Under the pieces are notes generated by a model. It was not told where the DNA came from. It ran no database searches and worked only from the letters and a program-made list of their open reading frames with translations. Position numbers and translations under genes: made by a program. Below are positions 1 to 6,433 of a stretch of DNA of 11,925 bases, in pieces (position 1 is the stretch's first letter; the number at the start of each line of letters is the position of its first letter). This DNA comes from Clostridium sp. 28_17 (GTDB lineage: Bacteria > Bacillota > Clostridia > TANB77 > CAG-508): contig MNRS01000009.1 in assembly GCA_001916065.1 (NCBI GenBank), positions 1-11,925 on the forward strand, in the 5' to 3' direction.

Positions 1-1
1 C

Positions 2-286
2 AATACTGGAGTTTCATGGACAGACGAAAATTTATTAAAAACAAATGAAGCAAACTATAAAAAGAATACAAAATATGGAGATGCAATAAAAGAAACATCT
101 ACAGCAGGTACAGAAAATACTTCATGGAATGGGGACTACTCTTACTTTGCAGGTTTGTACGGTCCGTTCTTCGTACGTGGAGGCGCTTATTGGGACCGTA
201 GTGGGGCCGGTTTGTTCTCTTTCAGTCGTTCTGATGGTTATAGCACTTACACTGCTGGGTTCCGCTCAGTGCTGGTCGCTCAGTAG
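2..286 (+). CDS. C-terminal end of a surface/lectin-fold protein, candidate DGR target (5' partial)
   Basis: The reading frame is open from the left edge and stops at TAG 284-286, leaving the last 94 residues. The first ~40 residues are lysine-, asparagine- and threonine-rich with A-ended codons, like the rest of the window. From about TSWNGDYSYF onward the codons switch to NNC, NNT and NNG. The tail holds FFVRGGAYW, then GAGLFSFSR, and ends GFRSVLVAQ. The RGG...AG.F.F...GFR pattern is the C-terminal signature of formylglycine-enzyme/C-type-lectin-fold domains used as variable domains by DGR targets. That family link is made by eye. The N-terminus is off-window; related proteins often begin with a prepilin-like segment, as the gene at 11002 does. 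The gene could also be a non-diversifying FGE-sulfatase-like domain acquired by transfer, but the abrupt loss of adenine favours diversification. The coding frame is well supported; the function is uncertain. Confidence 0.75.
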   Translation, partial: NTGVSWTDENLLKTNEANYKKNTKYGDAIKETSTAGTENTSWNGDYSYFAGLYGPFFVRGGAYWDRSGAGLFSFSRSDGYSTYTAGFRSVLVAQ

Positions 287-290
287 CACT
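121..290 (+). other. Candidate DGR variable repeat (A-depleted, GC-rich 3' end of target gene)
   Basis: By hand count, bases 121-290 contain 24 A and 88 G+C in 170, while bases 1-120 contain 63 A and 35 G+C in 120. The change is abrupt and falls where the lectin-like C-terminal segment begins. Most codons here end in C or T, as expected if AAY codons of a template were rewritten as NNY by adenine-directed mutagenesis. The GC-rich terminal stretch just before and over the stop codon sits where an IMH (initiation of mutagenic homing) element would be. Exact repeat borders cannot be set without the template repeat. Confidence 0.5.
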
Positions 291-311
291 TTGAAAAATT
301 CTTGTACCTAG

Positions 312-361
312 ATCGAGATTGTCAAGTTTTACGGAAAGTTCTAAAACTTGACAATCTCGAT
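312..361 (+). repeat. Perfect 20-bp inverted repeat (hairpin) just 3' of the candidate variable repeat
   Basis: Bases 312-331 and 342-361 are exact reverse complements (arm begins ATCGAGATTG) around a 10-base loop, CGGAAAGTTC. The hairpin starts 25 bases after the TAG stop. It is followed by an A-rich run, not a T-run, so it does not look like an intrinsic terminator for the gene upstream. A separate terminator lies just downstream. Known DGR targets carry a hairpin or cruciform directly downstream of the IMH that aids homing, and the position fits that role. Known examples have shorter stems, so the match is positional only. Confidence 0.75.
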
Positions 362-384
362 AAACAAAAAAATATAAGGGTGTT

Positions 385-443
385 AAAATATAACTATGTA
401 AATATAAAATTTAATTTTTGAATTTACATAGTTATATTTTTTT
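385..443 (+). terminator. Intrinsic terminator upstream of priA
   Basis: Bases 385-403 and 422-440 form a perfect 19-bp, AT-rich stem (arm AAAATATAACTATG...) with an 18-base loop. The 3' arm runs into seven T at 437-443. It would end transcription of the surface-protein gene at the left edge. The 5' arm begins with AAAA, so it may act in both directions, although no minus-strand gene needs it here. Confidence 0.7.
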
Positions 444-454
444 GAAAAAATTTC

Positions 455-483
455 TAGAAATCCATCAAACAATATGATATAAT
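455..483 (+). promoter_or_regulatory. Extended -10 promoter of the priA operon
   Basis: TGATATAAT at 475-483 is a consensus extended -10 element (TG, one base, TATAAT). A weak -35 TAGAAA lies at 455-460 with 17-base spacing. The -35 lies inside a perfect 12-base palindrome, ATTTCTAGAAAT (450-461), a possible operator. The predicted start is near base 490, giving a leader of about 28 bases before priA. Confidence 0.6.
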
Positions 484-517
484 TCAAAACAGAAAAAACA
501 AAAAGGAGCGGAAGCAA

Positions 518-2755
518 TTGGTAGCAGAAGTAATAATAAATAGCAAAGCAAAACAACTAAACAGAACATTTGACTACAACATACCAAAAGAAATGGAAGA
601 ACTAATACTAATAGGAAGCAAAGTATTAGTACCATTTGGAAAAATGAAAACACTAGAAGAAGCACATGTAGTCAAAATAAAAGAAAAATCACAATACGAA
701 ATAAAAGACATAGCAAAAGTAGAAAATGGACTAACAAACAAGCAAATAGAACTAGCAAACTGGATGGCAAAAAGATACTTCTGCACTATATCAGACTGTA
801 TCAGGTTAATGCAAACACCAGGAACAAATGCAAAAGACGTAAATAAAAGAATACAAGACAAAAAAATAAATGTAGTATATTTAAAAAAAGACTTTGAAGA
901 AATCAATTTTGAAATAGAAACTAAGAAAATAAAATCAGAAAAGCAAATAAGAATCTTAAATTTTGTAAAAGACAATGAAGGATGTACAATACCAGACATA
1001 GAGGCATTTACAGACTGTTCAAGAGCTATGGTAAATACATTAATAAAAAATGAATATCTAGAATTAGTTGAACAAAAAGTGGAAAGAAATCCATTAGAAA
1101 ACAAAAACATAGAAAATACAAATAACTTAAAATTAACAGAAGAACAACAAAATGCTTTCAACAAAATATCAACAAGTATGGATAGAAAAAAATATGAAGA
1201 ATTTTTGCTATATGGTGTTACAGGTTCAGGAAAAACAGAAGTATATTTACAGTTAATAGATAAGGCTCAAAAAGTCGGAAAATCTGCAATTGTCTTAGTA
1301 CCAGAAATATCATTAACACCACAAATGTTAGATAGATTTATATCAAGATTTGGAAAAGAAACAATAGCGGTTTTACATAGTAAATTATCAATAGGAGAAA
1401 GACATGATGAATGGGAAAGAATAAAAGAAAATAAAGCAAAAATTGTTATAGGTGCAAGGTCTGCAATATTCGCACCAGTCAAAGATTTGGGGATAATCAT
1501 AATTGATGAAGAGCATGACAGTTCATATAAATCAGAAGCAAGCCCAAAGTATGATGCAAAAGAAGTTGCAAAGAAAATTGCAAAACAAGAAAATGTTCCG
1601 TTGGTCCTAGGAAGTGCAACACCTGATTTAAGAACATTTTATAATGCAAAAGAAACAGAAAAAATTACATTATTGGAATTAACTAAAAGAGCAAATAATT
1701 CTAATTTACCCAAAGTAGAAATTGTAGATTTAAAACAAGAACTTGCAAATGGAAACAGGTCAATGTTAAGTTTTGATTTATATCAAGCAATAGAACAGAA
1801 TTTAAAAGATAAATTACAAACAATTTTGTTTTTAAATAGAAGAGGATATTCAACATTTATAATGTGTAGAAATTGTGGGTACACTGTTAAATGTAAGAAT
1901 TGCAATATCAGTATGACATATCATAGTTATGAAAATAAATTAAAATGTCATTATTGTGGATATGAAGAAAAAGTTGTTACAAAATGTCCAGAGTGTGGAA
2001 GTGATAAAATAAGATATTTTGGAACAGGAACACAAAAATTAGAGCAAGAAATATTAAAACAATTTCCACAGGCTAAAACAATAAGAATGGATGTAGATAC
2101 AGTAACAAAGAAAAATTCACATGAACAAATTTTAAACAAATTTAAAAATGATGGTATTGATATATTAATTGGAACACAGATGGTTGTAAAAGGACATCAT
2201 TTTCCAAAAGTAACATTAGTAGGTGTTATAGCTGCAGATAGTTCATTAAATATTGATGATTACAGGGCGACAGAAAGGACGTTTCAAATTTTAACACAGG
2301 TTGCTGGAAGAGCCGGAAGAGAGAATTTGCCGGGAAAAGTTATAATACAAACATATAATCCAGAAAATTTTAGTATTCAAGATGCACAAAAACAAAATTA
2401 TCAAGAATTTTACGAAACTGAAATCACTTTAAGAAAACAGTTGAAATATCCGCCATTTTGCGATATAATAATAATTGGATTTAATAGTTTGAACGAAGCG
2501 GAGATAAAAAAAGTTTCAAATAAAGCATATGAATATCTAATTAAAAATTTAAATAATGAAGAATTTAAAACTTTTAAACCAATGCCATCACCAATAGATA
2601 AAATTCAAAATAGGTTTAGGTGGAGAATTATTATAAAAGGCAATATGAATGAACAGGCAAACGGAGTTTTAAATGATTTGTTAAAAGAGATATATAGTGA
2701 AAATTACAAAAATACTAAGGTTTCAGTTGATGTAAATCCAAATAGTATGGTATAA
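518..2755 (+). CDS. priA: Primosomal protein N' (replication restart helicase PriA)
   Basis: PriA is a 3'-to-5' superfamily 2 DNA helicase that recognises stalled forks and reloads the replisome away from oriC. The protein has 745 residues, close to the family length. An N-terminal DNA-binding region (~1-200) precedes Walker A GVTGSGKTE (residues 233-241, Lys239), the DEEH box (330-333) and the motif LGSATPD. Four CxxC pairs between residues 450 and 493 (C450/453, C459/462, C477/480, C490/493) make the two zinc sites inserted in the helicase core. FGTGTQKLEQE and QVAGRAGRE complete the second helicase lobe. The start is TTG at 518, with AAAAGGAG at 501-508; the protein then reads VAEVIINSKAKQLNRTFDY, the usual PriA beginning. 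It is the first gene of a priA-def-fmt operon, 29 bases from def. Confidence 0.97.
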   Translation: MVAEVIINSKAKQLNRTFDYNIPKEMEELILIGSKVLVPFGKMKTLEEAHVVKIKEKSQYEIKDIAKVENGLTNKQIELANWMAKRYFCTISDCIRLMQTPGTNAKDVNKRIQDKKINVVYLKKDFEEINFEIETKKIKSEKQIRILNFVKDNEGCTIPDIEAFTDCSRAMVNTLIKNEYLELVEQKVERNPLENKNIENTNNLKLTEEQQNAFNKISTSMDRKKYEEFLLYGVTGSGKTEVYLQLIDKAQKVGKSAIVLVPEISLTPQMLDRFISRFGKETIAVLHSKLSIGERHDEWERIKENKAKIVIGARSAIFAPVKDLGIIIIDEEHDSSYKSEASPKYDAKEVAKKIAKQENVPLVLGSATPDLRTFYNAKETEKITLLELTKRANNSNLPKVEIVDLKQELANGNRSMLSFDLYQAIEQNLKDKLQTILFLNRRGYSTFIMCRNCGYTVKCKNCNISMTYHSYENKLKCHYCGYEEKVVTKCPECGSDKIRYFGTGTQKLEQEILKQFPQAKTIRMDVDTVTKKNSHEQILNKFKNDGIDILIGTQMVVKGHHFPKVTLVGVIAADSSLNIDDYRATERTFQILTQVAGRAGRENLPGKVIIQTYNPENFSIQDAQKQNYQEFYETEITLRKQLKYPPFCDIIIIGFNSLNEAEIKKVSNKAYEYLIKNLNNEEFKTFKPMPSPIDKIQNRFRWRIIIKGNMNEQANGVLNDLLKEIYSENYKNTKVSVDVNPNSMV

Positions 2756-2784
2756 ATTAATAATATAGAAGTGGGGGAAGAAAA

Positions 2785-3261
2785 GTGGCAATAAGAAATC
2801 TAAGATATGAAGGAGACGAAATTTTAAGTAAAAAATCAAGAGAAATTGAAACAATAGATGAAAAACTACAAACATTAATAGATGATATGATAGATACAAT
2901 GCATAAATACAATGGTGTGGGACTTGCAGCAGTGCAGGTTGGAATTTTAAAAAGAGTTTTTGTTATAGATTTATATGACGACAAAGGACCAATTGTTTTT
3001 ATAAATCCGATTATTTTAAAAACAAAAGGTGAAAGAGAAGTTGAAGAAGGATGTTTAAGTTTTCCAAATCAATTTGCAAAAGTTGTAAGACCAGATGAAG
3101 TTACGGCAGAATATACTGATAGAAATGGAAAAAGAGTTAAAGTTAAGGCTAAAGACTTGTTGGCACAGGCTATTTGTCACGAGTATGACCATTTAGAGGG
3201 AGAAGTTTTTGTTGATAAAATTGTTCCTGGTACTTTGGAATATGTGGAGCCTGAAAAATAA
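2785..3261 (+). CDS. def: Peptide deformylase
   Basis: Def removes the formyl group from N-formylmethionine of new proteins and releases formate, using a metal-bound water. All three signature motifs are present: GVGLAAVQVG (residues 44-53, with Gln51), EGCLSFP (metal ligand Cys90) and HEYDH (ligands His132 and His136, catalytic Glu133). At 158 residues it is a complete, fairly short deformylase. The start is GTG at 2785, preceded by a GGGGGAAG ribosome site (2773-2780). It lies between priA and fmt, the conserved Bacillota order, pairing the enzymes that remove and add the initiator formyl group. Confidence 0.96.
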   Translation: MAIRNLRYEGDEILSKKSREIETIDEKLQTLIDDMIDTMHKYNGVGLAAVQVGILKRVFVIDLYDDKGPIVFINPIILKTKGEREVEEGCLSFPNQFAKVVRPDEVTAEYTDRNGKRVKVKAKDLLAQAICHEYDHLEGEVFVDKIVPGTLEYVEPEK

Positions 3262-3266
3262 GGACT

Positions 3267-3331
3267 TTGTTGAAAAATAATTACAATTTTGGGCTACGGT
3301 GTAATTCCAAAATTTAATTCTTTTCCAACAA
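3267..3331 (+). repeat. Long imperfect inverted repeat (RNA hairpin) between def and fmt
   Basis: Arms 3267-3292 (TTGTTGAAAAATAATT...) and 3307-3331 pair over nearly their whole length, with two mismatches and one bulged C, closing a 14-base loop, GCTACGGTGTAATT. The structure begins five bases after the def stop and ends just before the fmt ribosome site. No T-run follows, so it is probably an intercistronic processing or stability hairpin and not a terminator. A small mobile-element remnant is another possibility. Confidence 0.6.
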
Positions 3332-3356
3332 TTAAGTTAGAGAGGATGTGCTTAAA

Positions 3357-4313
3357 ATGAATATTTTATTTATGGGAACACCTGATTTTGCAAGAGACAG
3401 TTTAGAGGCAGTATATAATGCAGGTTATAATATATTAGGAGTTGTAACAAATCCAGACAGACCAAAAGGAAGAGGTATGAAATTAGTTGCGTCACCTGTG
3501 AAAGAATTTGCGTTAGAAAAAAAATTAGAAATATTTCAACCGGAAAAAGTAAGAAAAAATGAAGAATTTATAGAACAAATAAAAGCCTTGAATCCAGATG
3601 TTATATGTGTTGTAGCATATGGAAAAATATTACCAAAAGAAATATTAGATATACCAAGATTAGGTTGTATAAATGTACATGGTTCTTTACTTCCAAAATA
3701 TAGAGGTGCTGCACCAATCCAATGGGCTGTTTTAAATGGCGATAAAACAACTGGTGTAACAACAATGTATATGGATGTTGGAATGGATACAGGTGATATG
3801 ATTTTAAAACAAGAAGTTGAAATTGGTGAAAACGAAACAACAGGAGAATTGTGGGATAGGTTATCTAAAATTGGTGGAGAATTATTAGTTGAAACATTAA
3901 AACAAATTGAAAATGGAACTGCACCAAGAGAAAAACAAGGAGATGATTTTTCAGTTGCACCAATGCTTAGTAAAGATATGGCTAAAATTGACTGGAAAAA
4001 TAAAACTGCTCAAGAAATAAAAAATCTTGTTAGAGGTTTAAATCCTATTATGGGTGCATATACATTTTTGAATGGTTCTAAAATAAAATTCTGGAAAGTT
4101 GATATTGCTAAAAATATTGGATATGATGAGGATAATATTAAGATTTTTAGAAATGGAACTGTTCTTATTTCTGACCAAAGAGATGGACTATTTATTAAGA
4201 CAAAACAAGGTATTTTAAGTGTTTTAGAAATTCAAGGTGAAAATGCTAAAAGAATGAGTATTGGAGATTTCTTGAGAGGTAATAAAATAGAAGAATTTCA
4301 AGTCTTTGAATAA
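3357..4313 (+). CDS. fmt: Methionyl-tRNA formyltransferase
   Basis: Fmt transfers the formyl group of 10-formyltetrahydrofolate to Met-tRNA(fMet), making the initiator tRNA. It starts MNILFMGTPDFA, with a Rossmann-type N-terminal domain carrying INVHGSLLPKYRGAAPIQ and MDVGMDTGD, then a C-terminal OB-like tRNA-binding domain (from ~residue 210). The frame is open from GTG 3348, but AGAGAGGA (3339-3346) leaves almost no spacing to that codon. ATG 3357 has about 10 bases. Counted from 3357, the catalytic triad falls at Asn106, His108 and Asp144, the E. coli numbering, which supports this start. The 318-residue length is normal. It is the last gene before the terminator at 4429. The rsmB gene, which often follows fmt in Bacillota, is absent here. 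Confidence 0.96.
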   Translation: MNILFMGTPDFARDSLEAVYNAGYNILGVVTNPDRPKGRGMKLVASPVKEFALEKKLEIFQPEKVRKNEEFIEQIKALNPDVICVVAYGKILPKEILDIPRLGCINVHGSLLPKYRGAAPIQWAVLNGDKTTGVTTMYMDVGMDTGDMILKQEVEIGENETTGELWDRLSKIGGELLVETLKQIENGTAPREKQGDDFSVAPMLSKDMAKIDWKNKTAQEIKNLVRGLNPIMGAYTFLNGSKIKFWKVDIAKNIGYDEDNIKIFRNGTVLISDQRDGLFIKTKQGILSVLEIQGENAKRMSIGDFLRGNKIEEFQVFE

Positions 4314-4354
4314 GAATAATTAGTTCTTATTACACTTCATGGCACAAACAATAA

Positions 4355-4399
4355 TTTTACTAACTGTGAATTGTAACGATTTTTAAAGAATTAGTAAAA
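4355..4399 (+). repeat. Short inverted repeat in the fmt-asp23 spacer
   Basis: TTTTACTAA (4355-4363) and TTAGTAAAA (4391-4399) are exact reverse complements, nine bases each, around a 27-base loop. The repeat lies between the fmt stop and the terminator at 4429. The stem is AT-rich and weak, and no function is evident; chance is possible. Confidence 0.3.
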
Positions 4400-4414
4400 A
4401 AATGCATAAAAAGG

Positions 4415-4443
4415 TTGTAAAAAATACCAAAAATTGATATACT
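4415..4443 (+). promoter_or_regulatory. Candidate promoter for the asp23-led operon
   Basis: TTGTAA (4415-4420) and TATACT (4438-4443) are separated by exactly 17 bases, a good fit to a housekeeping promoter. The -10 lies inside the 5' arm of the terminator at 4429-4470, so transcription from it would start near 4450, in the loop, and would not form the full hairpin. The spacer is AT-rich, so a chance match is possible. Confidence 0.35.
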
Positions 4444-4470
4444 TATAAAGTATTAAGTATATCAATTTTT
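4429..4470 (+). terminator. Intrinsic terminator after fmt
   Basis: Bases 4429-4445 and 4454-4470 form a perfect 17-bp stem (AAAAATTGATATACTTA) with an 8-base loop, ending in TTTTTT at 4466-4471. It closes the priA-def-fmt operon and separates it from asp23. The symmetric A and T ends would let it work in both directions. Confidence 0.75.
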
Positions 4471-4538
4471 TATATTATAAAAAACAATAATATAAAAACT
4501 TTGCACATTCTTAAAATTTCAAAAAAGGAGGAATTGAA

Positions 4539-5075
4539 ATGGAAGAAAATGAAAGCAAGGAAGAAGTTGTAAAAAAAGAAGAACAACAAGCAGAAATTGA
4601 AACAAGCGAAAATACAGAAAAAATAGAGAAACAAGATGAAACAAATCAACAAAAAGAAGAAACAAAACAAAATGAAGAAGTAGAAGACACAGAAAATGGA
4701 ATAGAAATATCAAATGATGTAATTGCAGTAATTGCAGGAGTTGCAGTATCAGAAGTACAAGGCGTAGCATCAATGGCAGGAGGATTTGCAGGAGGAATAT
4801 CAGAAGTATTTAGTGGAAAGAAAAATATGTCTAAAGGAATAAAAGTAGACAAAACAGAAAATAAAGCAAAAATAGATGTAAACATCATTGTAGAATATGG
4901 CTCAAGAATACCAGATGTAGCATACGAAATACAAAACAGAGTAAAAAAATCAGTAGAAGGAATGACAGGATTTAAAGTAGAAGAAGTAAATGTACATGTA
5001 CAAGGAGTAGATACAAATATTTCTAAAAACGAAAATACTTCAAAAGAACAAAAAAGCAACGAAGAACAAAACTAA
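4539..5075 (+). CDS. Asp23/Gls24 family envelope stress protein
   Basis: This is an Asp23/Gls24 (DUF322) protein of 178 residues. Residues 1-53 are a charged, almost entirely Glu/Lys/Gln/Asn/Thr extension, probably disordered. The conserved domain spans about 54-165: EISNDVIAVIAGVAVSEVQ, a glycine-rich GGFAGGISEVF, then IDVNIIVEYGSRIPDVAYEI and GFKVEEVNVHVQGV. In staphylococci Asp23 is tethered to the membrane by AmaP, and a likely AmaP is the next gene. The start ATG has a near-perfect AAAGGAGG at 4524-4531 with 7-base spacing. The B. subtilis counterpart yqhY also precedes nusB. Its biochemical role in the family is unresolved beyond cell-envelope homeostasis. The family call is firm; which paralog it is remains unclear. 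Confidence 0.92.
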   Translation: MEENESKEEVVKKEEQQAEIETSENTEKIEKQDETNQQKEETKQNEEVEDTENGIEISNDVIAVIAGVAVSEVQGVASMAGGFAGGISEVFSGKKNMSKGIKVDKTENKAKIDVNIIVEYGSRIPDVAYEIQNRVKKSVEGMTGFKVEEVNVHVQGVDTNISKNENTSKEQKSNEEQN

Positions 5076-5154
5076 AAATTGCAAATGAAAACAAAAATAA
5101 AAAAATTAAGAAAAAAGCCAATAAAATTGGCCTGCGAAAGGAATGGAATAAAAA

Positions 5155-5712
5155 ATGAAATTTATAGAAAAACTTACACTAATAATATATTCAAATATAA
5201 TATTAATATTATCAATAATAGCATGTTTATTAATCTTTGGATGGTTGGACATAAATGTAGTACAAAATTTAGTTAAAAACTTATTACTATATGGAACATC
5301 ATCAAGAATAATTTTAGGAGTTAGCATAGTATTTATACTATTATCAATTAGATGTATTTTCTTTGACCCAACATCAAAACAAGAAATGAAAGATAAACAA
5401 GGTGTTTTATTAGCAAACGAAAATGGTAAATTAATGATATCAAAAGAAACAATAGAAAATTTAGTAGAAGCAGTAACAAAACAATACAAAATGGCAAAAG
5501 ATGTATCATCAAAAGTAGAATTAGACAAAGACAACAATGTAAATATTTTTGTTAATTTAGTAGTTGGTTCAGACACAGTAATAAAAGATTTATCAAAAGA
5601 TTTACAAGATAAAATAAAAAGTAAAGTTAAAGAAACAACAGATTTAGAGGTAAAACAAGTAAATATAACAGTAAAAAAAGCAGTTCAAGAAAAACAAAAA
5701 ACAGAGGCTTAA
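5155..5712 (+). CDS. amaP: Alkaline shock response membrane anchor protein AmaP
   Basis: The protein has 185 residues with two predicted membrane helices, about 6-30 (LTLIIYSNIILILSIIACLL) and 51-70 (RIILGVSIVFILLSIRCIFF). A cytoplasmic Asp23-like domain follows (about 78-178; GVLLANENGKLMISKETIENL, then VNIFVNLVVGSDTVIKDL and LEVKQVNITVKKAV). This is the AmaP layout: a hairpin membrane anchor that recruits Asp23. Its position right after the Asp23 gene supports the call. AAAGGA lies at 5137-5142, about 12 bases from the ATG, rather far. The 79-base gap to asp23 contains a small GCCAAT-AAA-ATTGGC hairpin (5117-5131). Confidence 0.82.
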   Translation: MKFIEKLTLIIYSNIILILSIIACLLIFGWLDINVVQNLVKNLLLYGTSSRIILGVSIVFILLSIRCIFFDPTSKQEMKDKQGVLLANENGKLMISKETIENLVEAVTKQYKMAKDVSSKVELDKDNNVNIFVNLVVGSDTVIKDLSKDLQDKIKSKVKETTDLEVKQVNITVKKAVQEKQKTEA

Positions 5713-5747
5713 AATTGGAGTTCTATGTTGTGAAAGGGTGAGATAAT

Positions 5748-5951
5748 ATGGACGATTTCAAAAAATTTATTAATCAATACAAAGGAGCAATAATTGGAGT
5801 AATAATTGCAATAGTTTTATTAGCAACTAGATTATATGATGTAATTATTGGAATTTTAATAATATTAGCAGGTGCATTTGTTGGAAATTATGTACAACAA
5901 AATAAAGATGATGTTAAGGCAAAATTAAAAAAATTCATAGACAGAATGTAG
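5748..5951 (+). CDS. DUF2273 small membrane protein
   Basis: The 67-residue protein has a short polar N-terminus (MDDFKKFINQYKG), two closely spaced membrane helices (about 13-27 and 31-47, rich in Ile, Val, Leu and Gly, ending AGAFVGNYV) and a lysine-rich cytoplasmic tail (KAKLKKFIDRM). This matches DUF2273 proteins, which are regularly encoded beside Asp23 and AmaP, as here. It may be a membrane partner of that module; no biochemical activity is known to me. The ribosome site AAAGGGTGAG (5733-5742) precedes the ATG closely. Confidence 0.82.
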   Translation: MDDFKKFINQYKGAIIGVIIAIVLLATRLYDVIIGILIILAGAFVGNYVQQNKDDVKAKLKKFIDRM

Positions 5952-6024
5952 TTTATAAAATGCAATATTAAAAATAATTATAATTTTGGAAAATTGTGCT
6001 TTGAGGAAGGAATGAAAAATAGAA

Positions 6025-6429
6025 ATGAATAGAACAGAAATGAGAGAAAATGCTTTCAAATTGATATATAGTTTAGAAATTCAAAAAGTAGAAAATGTAC
6101 AAGAACAAATCGACTTATATTTTGAAAGCAACAACATAACAGACGAAGAAGCAAAAAAATATATAGCAAATGCAGTAAATGGAATAGAAGAACATCAAGA
6201 AGAAATTTTAAAAGATATTGAAACAAACTTAAAAGAAGAATGGAAATTAAGCAGAATTTCTAAAATGGATTTAACTATTTTAAAACTTGCAATTTATGAA
6301 ATTAAATTTACAGATGTACCATATAAAGTTTCAATAAATGAAGCAGTTGAATTAGCAAAAAAATATGGAGAAGATAAATCTAAAAACTTTGTAAATGGAA
6401 TATTAGCAAGTGTAGTAAAGGAAATGTAA
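6025..6429 (+). CDS. nusB: Transcription antitermination factor NusB
   Basis: NusB binds boxA RNA with NusE (ribosomal protein S10) to prevent early termination, mainly in rRNA operons. The 134-residue, all-helical protein shows the family hallmarks: RTEMRENAFKLIYSLE at the start, LSRISKMDLTILKLAIYEI in the middle, VPYKVSINEAVELAKKYG and a C-terminal FVNGILASVV. A GAGGAAGG site (6003-6010) lies 14 bases before the ATG. It overlaps a six-codon frame starting at ATG 6012 whose TAG (6030-6032) lies just inside nusB, which could allow translational coupling. The nusB-xseA gap is only four bases. Confidence 0.95.
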   Translation: MNRTEMRENAFKLIYSLEIQKVENVQEQIDLYFESNNITDEEAKKYIANAVNGIEEHQEEILKDIETNLKEEWKLSRISKMDLTILKLAIYEIKFTDVPYKVSINEAVELAKKYGEDKSKNFVNGILASVVKEM

Positions 6430-6433
6430 TTTT

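Noticed and set aside
129..311. 60-codon plus-strand frame overlapping the end of the left-edge gene
   Set aside because: It is the +1 shadow of the GC-rich tail; the frame ending GFRSVLVAQ at 286 continues from the window edge and has the domain signature.
574..1164. 196-codon minus-strand frame inside priA
   Set aside because: It is antisense to a clear PriA helicase, of low-complexity Phe/Ser/Leu composition, and lacks a recognisable motif.
4646..5059. 137-codon minus-strand frame opposite asp23
   Set aside because: It exists because the sense strand is T-poor and seldom creates antisense stops; it has no motif of its own.
5079..5276. 65-codon plus-strand frame between asp23 and amaP
   Set aside because: It overlaps the amaP start in another frame, has a Lys/Asn-rich sequence and no ribosome site; amaP explains the region better.
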